From Promicromonospora sp. Populi (lineage in GTDB: Bacteria; Actinomycetota; Actinomycetes; Actinomycetales; Cellulomonadaceae), in the NCBI RefSeq assembly GCF_041081105.1, contig NZ_CP163528.1, forward strand, positions 4,464,001 through 4,528,000: a DNA stretch of 64,000 nucleotides, given 5' to 3'. The translations under genes were made by a program, and so were the position numbers. The notes below the pieces were generated by a model. That model worked only from the letters and a program-made list of their open reading frames with translations. It made no database searches and was not told the origin of the DNA. Positions 49,701 to 56,527 of the stretch are shown here, one piece after another (positions within the stretch are counted from its first letter, which is position 1; each line of letters starts with the position of its first letter).

Positions 49701-50029
49701 CCGGGGCGGTCCAGCTCCAGCTCAACTCGGTCCAGGGCGCGGAGACCACACTGGCCGCCGCGAACATCGCCGGGCTGACCGTCGCGGCCGGTGAGAAGCT
49801 CGCCGTGCGGATGCAGATCACGGGTTCGGCGCCGACCACGATCCGGGCGAAGGTCTGGAAGGCAGGTACTGCCGAGCCGGCCGCCTGGCAGCTCACCACG
49901 ACCAACGCGATACCCGAGCTGCAGGACGCCGGAGCCGTTGGCTACTCGGTGAGCAACGCGGGCAGCGTCACCACGGGCGCGAATGTCGTGCGGCTGGACG
50001 ACTTCTGGGCAGGGCCGCTCTCGCCGTGA
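46730..50029 (+). CDS. Large secreted protein: beta-propeller, fibronectin-like, LamG and PKD domains
   Basis: 1,099 residues. A signal peptide (1 to about 34, ending MASAAPTASA) directs export. Residues about 45-450 form a repeated propeller-like region (VYVGGEFQNA, YAVGGFTTVDG, YFGGWFGGVNG, AISGTFTSVNS, YGGEFPRVNG). A fibronectin-like part (about 470-560), a LamG/concanavalin-like domain (567-800; FTVEAWIKGTGTGRIVGY, GAWHHVVGTL), a PKD domain (804-887; GSSDPDGPISSWAWNFGDG) and a C-terminal beta domain (887-1099; FGRDVTGGWGTAPVGGLWT) follow. No sorting signal or catalytic motif is seen. Its stop overlaps the polymerase start (GTGA), tying it to polymer production; surface binding of the polysaccharide is inferred. 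Confidence 0.87.
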   Translation: MSHRILPGRRVAAVLASITLVVTSLAAVPMASAAPTASAAKAVAADVAEPTADPASVSADALPTVQVDGIVWKQVIVGNTVYVGGEFQNARPAGAAPGTNLVPRTNLLAYNLTTGVLITSFNHTLNGNVTDLAASPDGTRLYAVGGFTTVDGVTRNRIAAFNLPTGTLNTSFVPSPNGNTKAVAATNTTVYFGGWFGGVNGATRYRLAAVNASNGALRPGFVPVVDDRQVQSIVVSPDEQSVAISGTFTSVNSDTQNGYGIAWLDAATGATRNLPINHTEIRNAGDNSSILRLATDGEAWYGVGWHYGRGGTTEGTFKASWADGTLIWLEDCHGDTYDVAPVGNVVYTASHKHYCGNSGGFPQTNPWNFYHSTAWINEVRGTNTEDIWGYPDHPGTPRPELLTWHPLTDVGTYTGKEQAVWTVSGNADYVLYGGEFPRVNGVGQQGIVRYAKRSSAPNNVGPVDSGATINPTVASVSGGTVRLNLTTTWDRDDEALTYRIYRDTEANAPVFEETIATKFWLPQKRTARDTGLAAGSEHSYRLTVTDPSGNVKRSDWVPVTVSSTPSSDYADTVVQDGAANFWRLGEPLGSTPTYDWAGGADLTVPSTVRLGTAGAITGDPNTAATFQNSSSSRLVATSANIAPAPNTFTVEAWIKGTGTGRIVGYGNSNSATGTSSSTDRLLYIDSGGRLQFGVNNGSRLTLRSPARVNDGAWHHVVGTLGSGGMQLFVDGVRVGNRTDVTNGQAFNGYWRIGADTLSNWPNRPLLGDRYTGVADDVAIYPTALSTATVLDHYTVAVNGGRPNRAPVAEATAEIHGFDLTVDGSGSSDPDGPISSWAWNFGDGTTGTGAQATHTYAAPGTYTVTLTVSDGEGGSAQDAVQVEATAPAEFAADDFGRDVTGGWGTAPVGGLWTISGAASSFSLAGGEGVMALPTAGSNRKAQLQGVSESDVELRTVLSLDEISDGGGTFVSLAGRTSGFTSEYRAKAWVKSTGAVQLQLNSVQGAETTLAAANIAGLTVAAGEKLAVRMQITGSAPTTIRAKVWKAGTAEPAAWQLTTTNAIPELQDAGAVGYSVSNAGSVTTGANVVRLDDFWAGPLSP

Positions 50030-51282
50030 CATCCACCCGCGCGGAGCTGGCCCCAGCCCTCCCGTCCCCTCAGGGACGGGAGGGCTGGGGCGTCGCCACT
50101 ACCGGGCTGGCGCTGCTCTGCGTAGTCCTCACGGGGATGGGCCTGGACTTGTTCTTCGGCCTGACCGCAGGCCTGGCTCTCGCCCTGGTGCTCCTGCCGC
50201 TGTGGGCGTCCTCGGTGCGCAGCTCCCGGTGGATCTCCTGGACGATCGTCCTGGCCGGGATCGCGGCAGTCTGGAGCGTATGGCTCACGGTCTGGCACAG
50301 CGACTCACGGACCGTGTCTACGTCGGGCCTCCTGGAGTCGGTCTTCGTGGTGCTCGGGCTCGCGTGCGGGATCGGCGCCACCCTCTGGGCACGCGGCCGC
50401 ACGTCGGTCACCGTGGTGGGAGCCATGTTCGGCATCGGGCTGCTGCTCAGCATCAACCCGTCCGGCGGCACGTTCGCCGAGAACCCCTGGCGCTTCGGGT
50501 TCTCGCTGCCGGTCACCGTCATCGTCCTCGCCCTCGCGGCACGGTGGCGCAAGAGGTGGATCGACGTCGTCGCCGTGCTCACGCTCGCGGGCGTCTCGGC
50601 GATCAGCGGCGGGCGCTCGACAAGCGCGATCCTGCTCATGGTCGCGCTGCTCGTGGTGTGGCAGTCCTGGGGCAGACCGGCGTCGTCCAAGCTCGGCGCC
50701 CTGCGGACGTTGATCCTGTTCGGGCTGCTCGCGTTCGGCACGTACCTCTCGGTCCAGGCCGCGATCCTGGAGGGTGCGCTCGGTGAGAGCGCACAGCTGC
50801 GCACCGAGCTCCAGCTGTCGACGTCGGGCACCCTGATCACCGGCGGGCGGCCGGAGATCGGCGCAACCGCGGCACTGATGGCCGAGTCGCCCGGCGGGTT
50901 CGGGGGCGGGAGCCTCCCGTCCATGACCGATCTTCTTGTGGCCAAGTCCGGCATGGACGCGCTCGGGTACGACCCCAACAACGGCTACGTCGAGAACTAC
51001 ATGTTCGGCACCGGGTTCGAGCTGCACTCCGTGATCGGCGACCTGTGGGCCTGGTGCGGTATCCCCGGGCTCGCGCTTGCCGCCGTGCTGCTGATCTTCC
51101 TCGTCGCGCGCACCGCGGTGCTCACCACGGGAAGAGCCGCCTCCGCGCTGCTCCTGTTCCTCGGCGTCAAGTCGATCTGGAACCTGCTGTTCGCTCCGCT
51201 GGAGAGCGCCCTGACCGTCCTCGTCCTCGCCGTGGCGCTGATGGCACCCCTGGTGTGGCCCGTGAGGCGGGCGGCTGAGTGA
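50026..51282 (+). CDS. Wzy-type polysaccharide polymerase / O-antigen ligase-like membrane protein
   Basis: 418 residues with about 10-12 helices and a large extracytoplasmic loop (about 250-330, containing TGGRPEIGATAALMAE and YDPNNGYVENYMFG), the layout of Wzy/WaaL proteins. It would polymerise flipped repeat units outside the membrane. Start GTG 50026 overlaps the upstream stop. The first 22 codons contain a perfect 18-bp hairpin (50051-50090, encoding PALPSPQGREGWG), so a start after it cannot be excluded. It overlaps the acyltransferase by GTGA. Confidence 0.82.
   Translation: MTSTRAELAPALPSPQGREGWGVATTGLALLCVVLTGMGLDLFFGLTAGLALALVLLPLWASSVRSSRWISWTIVLAGIAAVWSVWLTVWHSDSRTVSTSGLLESVFVVLGLACGIGATLWARGRTSVTVVGAMFGIGLLLSINPSGGTFAENPWRFGFSLPVTVIVLALAARWRKRWIDVVAVLTLAGVSAISGGRSTSAILLMVALLVVWQSWGRPASSKLGALRTLILFGLLAFGTYLSVQAAILEGALGESAQLRTELQLSTSGTLITGGRPEIGATAALMAESPGGFGGGSLPSMTDLLVAKSGMDALGYDPNNGYVENYMFGTGFELHSVIGDLWAWCGIPGLALAAVLLIFLVARTAVLTTGRAASALLLFLGVKSIWNLLFAPLESALTVLVLAVALMAPLVWPVRRAAE
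50051..50090. repeat. Perfect 18-bp inverted repeat inside the 5' end of the polymerase gene
   Basis: 50051-50068 (CCCCAGCCCTCCCGTCCC) pairs completely with 50073-50090 around a 4-nt loop, only 25 nt after the start codon. It looks like an inserted palindromic element read in frame, or an attenuator lowering polymerase translation relative to the secreted protein before it. Confidence 0.8.
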
Positions 51283-52307
51283 CCAGCGCGCCCGGACGCG
51301 AGGTCTGGATCGACGCGGGCCGAGGGATCGCCGTTCTCCTGGTCGTGCTCTACCACGCGGCGCGCTGGTTCGGCGTGGCCGAGTGGGAGCAGGTCAACGA
51401 CTACGTGTCCTCGGTGCGCATGCCGTTCTTCTTCATGATCTCGGGTCTGCTCGCGTACCGCGTCGGCGCAGCGGGCGAGGCCGGCCTGTCCTGGCGCACG
51501 CTGTGGGAGCGGAGGCTGCGCCTCTACCTGTGGGTCTTCGTGATCTGGGAGGGCATCGGCACCGCGTGCTACCTGATCGGGTTCGCCCTGCGCGGCACCC
51601 CGCTCGGGTTCGGACCGATGCTGCGCGACCTCCTCCTGGCGCCGGTCCGCCCGCAGTTCGAGCTGTGGTTCATCTGGGCGCTCGCGCTCTTCTGCGTCGT
51701 CGCGCGGCTCCTGCGATCCCTCGACTGGCGTTGGCACCTCCTGGGGGCGGCGATCCCGTCGGTCATCGCGTTGACCGACGGCTTCGACCTCGGCAACGTC
51801 GGGTGGAACGGCGCGCTCAAGTACTACGTCTTCTTTGTGTGCGGCATGTACCTGCGCCCGCTGCTGCTCCGGCTCGCCCGGACGCCCTGGGGGGTCAGGG
51901 CCTCTCTGGTGCTCGGCTGGGCGCTCCTGGCGACGGTCGTCGAGGTGGCGGGGCTCCGATCCGTCGTCGGGGTGTACTTCGTCCTGTGCGTCGCCGGGAT
52001 CCTCGCCGGAGTCGCGCTCGGGACCTTCCTCGCCCGGAGCGCCGTCCTGGTGCGGATCGGGGCCTCGACGCTGCCGGTCTATCTAGGGCACACCCCGGTG
52101 ATCATCCTGGGGTCGTCGCTGGTGTTCGCCCTGATCGGGTCGACGGTCCTGCCGACCGCGGTCGGCCTCGTAGTGGTGCCGGTCGCCGCGGCGGCCGCGA
52201 TCGCGCTCTCGTGGCTCCTGCACAGGTGGACCGCCCCCGGTCCGATGCGCTACCTCTATGTGGTCCCCGAGCGGCTCAGCGGGGGGCAGCGAGTTCCGCG
52301 GCGCTAG
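51279..52307 (+). CDS. Acyltransferase family 3 membrane protein
   Basis: 342 residues, about ten helices. The family 3 signature is near the N terminus: WIDAGRGIAVLLVVLYHAARWFG with the conserved His, then RMPFFFMISGLLAY and WERRLRLYLWVFVIWE. Such enzymes O-acetylate or O-succinylate exported sugars. Coupled to the polymerase (GTGA), it probably decorates this polysaccharide. It is the last gene of the 46730-52307 operon and is convergent with the LysE fragment after 28 nt. Confidence 0.9.
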   Translation: MTSAPGREVWIDAGRGIAVLLVVLYHAARWFGVAEWEQVNDYVSSVRMPFFFMISGLLAYRVGAAGEAGLSWRTLWERRLRLYLWVFVIWEGIGTACYLIGFALRGTPLGFGPMLRDLLLAPVRPQFELWFIWALALFCVVARLLRSLDWRWHLLGAAIPSVIALTDGFDLGNVGWNGALKYYVFFVCGMYLRPLLLRLARTPWGVRASLVLGWALLATVVEVAGLRSVVGVYFVLCVAGILAGVALGTFLARSAVLVRIGASTLPVYLGHTPVIILGSSLVFALIGSTVLPTAVGLVVVPVAAAAAIALSWLLHRWTAPGPMRYLYVVPERLSGGQRVPRR

Positions 52308-52335
52308 ACGTGCGCGGCACCGCGAGCTGCTCGCC

Positions 52336-52785
52336 TCAGGCCTTGGCGCCGCCCTGGAGCGCGAGGGTCGTACCCAGGCCCACCATCGCCACCCCGCCGG
52401 TGACGCTCATGTGGTCGAGCCGCTTCGGGCTGCGAGCGAACCACGCGCGCGCCTGCCCGGCGAGCAGCGCCACGATCGAGTCCTGGCACAGGGCGAGCAG
52501 GCTGAACAGCAGGCCGAGGAAGAGCAGCTGCGGGGTCGCGGGAGCGGCGTCGTTCATGAACTGCGGCAGGAATGCCGCGAAGAACACGATGGTCTTCGGG
52601 TTGGTCGCGCCGACCACGAACCCGGCCCAGACCGCGCGCCACGGGCTCGCCGCACGCACCTTGTCGGGTGCGGTCAGGGCGAGGCGGGCGTCGGCGCGGT
52701 GCCGGATCGCTTGGACCCCGAGGTAGATCACGTACGCCGCGCCCACAAGCTTGAGCACGGCCGTACCCGCCGGTCACCGCCATAA
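52336..52785 (-). pseudogene. 5'-truncated LysE/RhtB-type amino-acid exporter
   Basis: The readable frame is 140 codons from GTG 52758 (LKLVGAAYVIYLGVQAIRHR), and homology seems to continue a few codons further up (PAGTAV) to an in-frame TGA at about 52775. LysE/RhtB proteins are about 205 residues; the first 65 or so, holding helices 1-2 and the TPGP segment, are missing. The C-terminal part is normal (GATNPKTIVFFAAFLPQF, then four helices). The break lies some 10-20 nt from hairpin element copy B (52796-52855), so rearrangement at that element is plausible. Probably non-functional. Confidence 0.75.
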
Positions 52786-52795
52786 GTAGCTCCCG

Positions 52796-52855
52796 TTCGA
52801 GTCCTAAGTTTCTCCGCTTTCGAGGGCCTCAAAGAGGAGAAACCTAGGACTCAAA
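52796..52855. repeat. Dispersed 60-bp hairpin element, copy B
   Basis: GAGTCCTAAGTTTCTCC and GGAGAAACCTAGGACTC arms with the same CTTTCGAGGGCCTCAAAG-type loop as copy A (4692-4750), inverse orientation. Relative to copy A, the stem pair C-G is replaced by T-A on both sides. It stands after the stop of the minus-strand glycosyltransferase operon and directly before the truncated LysE gene. Confidence 0.8.
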
Positions 52856-52862
52856 GGGGGTG

Positions 52863-54032
52863 TCACGTGCCGACGGCGATTACCTCGCGGGAGAACAGCC
52901 ACCCGTCCGCCTCCAGGCGGGAGTCCTGGCCCGGCAGGGAGGCGCGGACTGCCCGTGGGTCCAGCGGCCTGCGTGCGGCCTCGGCCACGACCGGGGCGAG
53001 CAGCTCGCCCACGGAGCCGGCCGGGATGACGCCGTGCCCGGCGCGCCGGAGCCAGTCCGCGATGCCGGTCTCGTCGGTAGTCACGACGGTGCAGCCGTGC
53101 GCCAGTCCCTCGACGATGGGCAGGCCCACCTGCTCGCGCCACGCGCCCTGGCGGCGGGACGGCAGCAGGACCACCGAGGCCCGGCGCAGCTCGGCGTGCA
53201 CGACGTCGCGCGGCGGGTCGGCGATGACCCGGATGCGGCTGTCCGCGCGGGCGGCCTCGTAGGCGTCGTCGAGCAGCGCGCCGCGGCCCACGACGGTGAG
53301 CATCGAGTCGGGTACCTGGTGCCGCACCTTCGTCCAGGCGGCCAGCACCGAGTCGAAGCCCTTGCGCGTCGAGAGGTCGCCCAGGAACAGCAGGCGGCCC
53401 GGCGTCTTCCCGCCGTCCGCGAGTGCCTTGCCGACCCGGCCGTCGATTCCGCCGTCGACCCCGTAGTCGACCAGGCACTCGCAGACGGCCGGCAGCGCCT
53501 CGATGGTGGTCCAGCGCAGGCTCCGTCGCTCGGCGATGCCGAAGACCGTGCCGTAGAGCTGCCTCGCCGTCTGGGTGCCGAACGCCACCCGGTCGAGCCG
53601 GGACCACACCCAGCGGGCGAGGACCAGGTCCAGGCGCCGGCCCAGCCGCGGCCACCACGCGGCAGGCTTCGGCAGGGTGTGCGGGTCTAGGTTGCCGATC
53701 GCGTAGGCGACGATCCTGGTCCGACGGCGCCGGACCAGGTCGCTCAGGAGCAGCGCCGCCAGGACGGCGGCGGACCTGCGGACGCAGTCGATGGCGGCAG
53801 GCTCGTTGATCTCGACGATCTCGTACCCCCGGCGGGCGACGAGCCACGCGCAGCGCAGGTCTCCCGCCGCCTCGGGGCGGACCTTCGCCGCCAGCTCCTC
53901 GTCGAAGTCGTAGCGGCTCTCCTGGTACAGGATGTCGGCCGGGGCCAGCGTCAGGGCGCGTTCGAGATGCGCGGTGCGGAGCGTCTTGTAGACGCGCACG
54001 TCGCGTGTCCTGCGGTCACCCGGCTCGTTCAT
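52863..54032 (-). CDS. Glycosyltransferase (GT-B, GT4-like)
   Basis: 389 residues. The C-terminal GT4 half is clear: RLLFLGDLSTRKGFDSVLAAW, MLTVVGRGALLDDAYEAAR, VVLLPSRRQGAWREQVGLPIVEGLAHGCTVVTTDE, read in parts, with a Q-V-G-L-P-I-V-E donor site. The N-terminal half (YQESRYDFDEELAAKV) is less conserved. ATG 54032 overlaps the end of the tyrosine kinase gene by 17 nt. Last gene of the phosphatase-kinase-transferase operon; ends before hairpin copy B. Confidence 0.85.
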   Translation of the reverse strand: MNEPGDRRTRDVRVYKTLRTAHLERALTLAPADILYQESRYDFDEELAAKVRPEAAGDLRCAWLVARRGYEIVEINEPAAIDCVRRSAAVLAALLLSDLVRRRRTRIVAYAIGNLDPHTLPKPAAWWPRLGRRLDLVLARWVWSRLDRVAFGTQTARQLYGTVFGIAERRSLRWTTIEALPAVCECLVDYGVDGGIDGRVGKALADGGKTPGRLLFLGDLSTRKGFDSVLAAWTKVRHQVPDSMLTVVGRGALLDDAYEAARADSRIRVIADPPRDVVHAELRRASVVLLPSRRQGAWREQVGLPIVEGLAHGCTVVTTDETGIADWLRRAGHGVIPAGSVGELLAPVVAEAARRPLDPRAVRASLPGQDSRLEADGWLFSREVIAVGT

Positions 54033-55650
54033 CAGCCTTCCCGAGATCGGGAACGACCGCGGTGCCGGGGGCAGGGCTGGGGTGCGGGCCGGGGACAGGG
54101 CGAGGGACCGGGCTCGGCACGGGGCGCGGCACGGGGCCGGTGTCGGGAACGGGGGCGGAGCTCGGCTTGATGCCGGGTCCGGGGAGCGGGCCGAGCCCCG
54201 CCGCGCTGCCCGGGTTGGGGACGATGCTGATCGCACCCGTGGTCGACGGCAGGCTGAGCGGCTCGTGGCGGCGCATCCCCGGCAGCAGGCGCGGCCATCG
54301 GCGTCGGGCAGTGCTGTAGCCGTAGTAGGAACCGCCCGGGCCGGACCGGGGCGCGAACGCGAGGATGAAGCCGAGCACCTTGGCCTCGACCCCGGCGAGC
54401 GAGCGGAGGGCCTGGGTGAGCTGCTGCCGCCGGACCCGGCGGGCCCCGGCGACCACAACAACGCCGTCGGCCATCGTGGACAGGATCGCGGCGTCCGAGA
54501 CCGGGAGCAGTGGCGGTGCGTCGATGATGACTACGTCGTATGCCGCGCGGGCGGCCTTGAGCAGGTCCCGGGTGGCGTCCGAGGCGATGAGCTGGTGCGG
54601 GTTGGGCGGGATCGGCCCGAGCGGGAGGACGTCGAGCGGGCCCGGACCGTAGCGCTGGACCAGGTCCTCCATGGCGGACCGGCCGACCAGCACGGTGGTG
54701 AGCCCGGCGGCGTCCTCCAGCCCGAGCGTCGGCGCGATCGACGGGCGCCGCATGTCGCAGTCGATCAGCAGCACGTGGCTGCCGCTCTCGGCGTAGGTCG
54801 AGGCGAGGTTGATCGCCGTCGTCGACTTGCCCTCGCCGGGCACGCTGGAGGTCACGACGAGGACCCGGGCCGGCGTCGTCGCGTCGACGAACGACAGGTT
54901 GGTCTGGATGCGCCGGTAGGCCTCCGCGCGGGTGCTCAGCGGATCGTGGGTCGCGGGGACCCGGGCGGCCTTGCGCCGGACCACGGGGATCGCCCCGAGC
55001 AGGGCGGTGCCCTCCGACACCGCCTCCAGGTCCTGGGCCGAGCGGACCCGGGTGTCGAGGACCGCCCAGAGCAGGACGAGGGCGACGCTGAGCGCCAGGC
55101 CCCCGCCGCCGCCGGCGGCCACCAGCAGGCGGGTCCTGGGGGCGGACGGGAACCGCGGTACCTCCGCCGGGGACACGATGTTCACCGCGACGACCTGCTC
55201 GCCGGTCGTCGCCGCGGGCGACAGGTCCACGACGGTGTCCGAGAGCTGCTCGGCGACGGCGTTCGCGATCAGCGCGGCACGCTCAGCTGCGCCGTCGACC
55301 ACACTGATCTCGATGATCGAGGTGTTGAGCGGCGAGTCGGCGGTCACGGCGGCGGCGAGGTCGCGGCTGTTCGCCTCCGGGCCGAGGTCCTGCGCCACGG
55401 GGTCGAGCACCACCGGCATGTCGGTGAGCGCGGCGTACGACTCGATCAGGTTCTGGACGTAGGTGGAGCCCTGGAGCAGGTCGCTGGTGGACTCACCGGT
55501 GTTCAGCGAGACGTAGACCATCGCCGTCGCTGTGTAGCTGGGCGGCGTTGATGCGGCCCAGCCATAGGCAGCGAGCGCACCGAGGAGCGCCGTGGAGACG
55601 ATCACCGCCCATCGTCGGCGCAGTACGCTTGCGTAATCGGCTAGCTCCAC
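54016..55650 (-). CDS. Wzz/BY-kinase fusion: chain-length regulator with tyrosine kinase domain
   Basis: 544 residues. The Wzz domain is bounded by helices at about 14-33 and 176-198. The cytoplasmic kinase domain has Walker A SSVPGEGKSTT (Lys275), Walker A' LIDCDMRRPS (Asp297, Asp299) and Walker B VVIIDAPPLLP (Asp377). Instead of the usual C-terminal tyrosine cluster there is only SYYGY (441-445), followed by about 65 residues rich in Pro (repeats of PVPRPVPSPVPRPVPG type). It controls polymer length through cycles of phosphorylation with the phosphatase encoded just upstream. GTG 55650 has a strong ribosome site (AAGGAGG). Confidence 0.93.
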   Translation of the reverse strand: MELADYASVLRRRWAVIVSTALLGALAAYGWAASTPPSYTATAMVYVSLNTGESTSDLLQGSTYVQNLIESYAALTDMPVVLDPVAQDLGPEANSRDLAAAVTADSPLNTSIIEISVVDGAAERAALIANAVAEQLSDTVVDLSPAATTGEQVVAVNIVSPAEVPRFPSAPRTRLLVAAGGGGGLALSVALVLLWAVLDTRVRSAQDLEAVSEGTALLGAIPVVRRKAARVPATHDPLSTRAEAYRRIQTNLSFVDATTPARVLVVTSSVPGEGKSTTAINLASTYAESGSHVLLIDCDMRRPSIAPTLGLEDAAGLTTVLVGRSAMEDLVQRYGPGPLDVLPLGPIPPNPHQLIASDATRDLLKAARAAYDVVIIDAPPLLPVSDAAILSTMADGVVVVAGARRVRRQQLTQALRSLAGVEAKVLGFILAFAPRSGPGGSYYGYSTARRRWPRLLPGMRRHEPLSLPSTTGAISIVPNPGSAAGLGPLPGPGIKPSSAPVPDTGPVPRPVPSPVPRPVPGPHPSPAPGTAVVPDLGKADERAG

Positions 55651-55705
55651 GTCCTGCCTCCTTTTGTTGGTCTGTGTGATCTATGTGGACTGGTGCCTGG
55701 GTAGC

Positions 55706-56347
55706 TCAGGACTTGCCGAGCTGCGACGAGTGGCGCGGCTGAGCGAGCGGTTGGGGACCGGAGCGCGGCTTCGGCGCACTCAGGAGCCAGGGTTGCCTGC
55801 CGGTGCCGAGCACACCGCACACGGTGTCGGTGGCCGACGAGATGCGGTCGAATGCGCGGCGGAAGGCCTTGTCGCCGCGGCCCCAGGGATCCTGGATGTC
55901 GAGCTCCCGTTTCCACGCCGAGTGGTTCAGGCGTTCCTGGCTCACGAGCTCCGGCACCCGTGCCCAGCGGGTCGCGTCGTCGGTCGCCGCGCGCGGGCCG
56001 GGCGAGGTGCTCAGGACGTGGGCGAGCTCGAGCAGCGTGAACGTCCGCCGTACCGCCTCGGGGACGGCCCGGACCACCGCGGAGCGCTGGGCGCGCGTCA
56101 TCGTGATGATGACGGTGGCCGTGCGGATCATGTCGGGGGTGAGCTGGCGGGCGGAGAACTGGCTGCTGTCGAGTGCGCGCGCCTGCAGCAGGGCCGCCAT
56201 GCGGGGCTCGATCGGCTCGTCGACCCGGGCTCGGACGCCGGCGCTGCTGACCTGGACGGACCCGTCGGTCCGGGAGATCAGCAGGCGCGCCAGAACGGGG
56301 GAACGACAGATGTTCCCCGTGCACACCGCAAGGACGCTCGTAGCCAT
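55706..56347 (-). CDS. Low-molecular-weight protein-tyrosine phosphatase (Wzb-like)
   Basis: 213 residues. The P-loop is CTGNICRSP at the N terminus (Cys9, Arg15 with this start), and the general-acid loop is in ELDIQDPWGRGD. Dephosphorylates the BY-kinase of the same operon. The protein is longer than the usual 150-160 residues, with an extra C-terminal tail of about 30 residues (TGRQPWLLSAPKPRSG...). ATG 56347 fits the family start; ATG 56362 is also possible. First gene of the phosphatase-kinase-transferase operon. Confidence 0.9.
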   Translation of the reverse strand: MATSVLAVCTGNICRSPVLARLLISRTDGSVQVSSAGVRARVDEPIEPRMAALLQARALDSSQFSARQLTPDMIRTATVIITMTRAQRSAVVRAVPEAVRRTFTLLELAHVLSTSPGPRAATDDATRWARVPELVSQERLNHSAWKRELDIQDPWGRGDKAFRRAFDRISSATDTVCGVLGTGRQPWLLSAPKPRSGPQPLAQPRHSSQLGKS

Positions 56348-56401
56348 GGTGGTGCTCAGCATGCCTTCGCATATGCCCCGGTAACAGCCGAACGGCCCAT
56401 T

Positions 56402-56440
56402 TTCACCCGAAGGTCACCCGGACACGTCACCCACACGTCA
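56402..56440. promoter_or_regulatory. Cluster of TCACCC-type direct repeats before the phosphatase gene
   Basis: TTCACCCG (56402), GTCACCCG (56413), GTCACCCA (56426) and GTCATCCG (56437) occur at intervals of 11-13 nt, close to one helical turn. They lie 55-90 nt upstream of the minus-strand phosphatase start. They share the core of the inverted repeat 20 nt further right. Confidence 0.4.
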
Positions 56441-56455
56441 TCCGGACGGCGTCGA

Positions 56456-56486
56456 ACAGCGGGTGAACTGCACGTTCACCCGCTGT
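56456..56486. promoter_or_regulatory. Perfect 13-bp inverted repeat, best copy of the exopolysaccharide operator
   Basis: ACAGCGGGTGAAC (56456-56468), spacer TGCAC, GTTCACCCGCTGT (56474-56486). The inner TTCACCC ends 34 nt before the -10 TAGCCT (56516-56521) of the leaderless cytidylyltransferase gene, the same distance as at 37299-37305. It lies between divergent genes and may serve both. Confidence 0.65.
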
Positions 56487-56527
56487 TCAGGAGGCGCCGG
56501 AGCCCTTGAGCCTCCTAGCCTCACACC

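Noticed and set aside
52304..52783. Alternative minus-strand frame with ATG over the LysE fragment
   Set aside because: Out of frame with the LysE homology and of Arg/Pro-rich shadow composition; it does not restore the missing N terminus.
56456..56486. LexA (SOS) box reading of GAAC-TGCAC-GTTC
   Set aside because: The actinobacterial SOS box has a 4-nt spacer between GAAC and GTTC; here it is 5, and the conserved part shared with 37284 is GGGTGAA/TTCACCC, not GAAC/GTTC.
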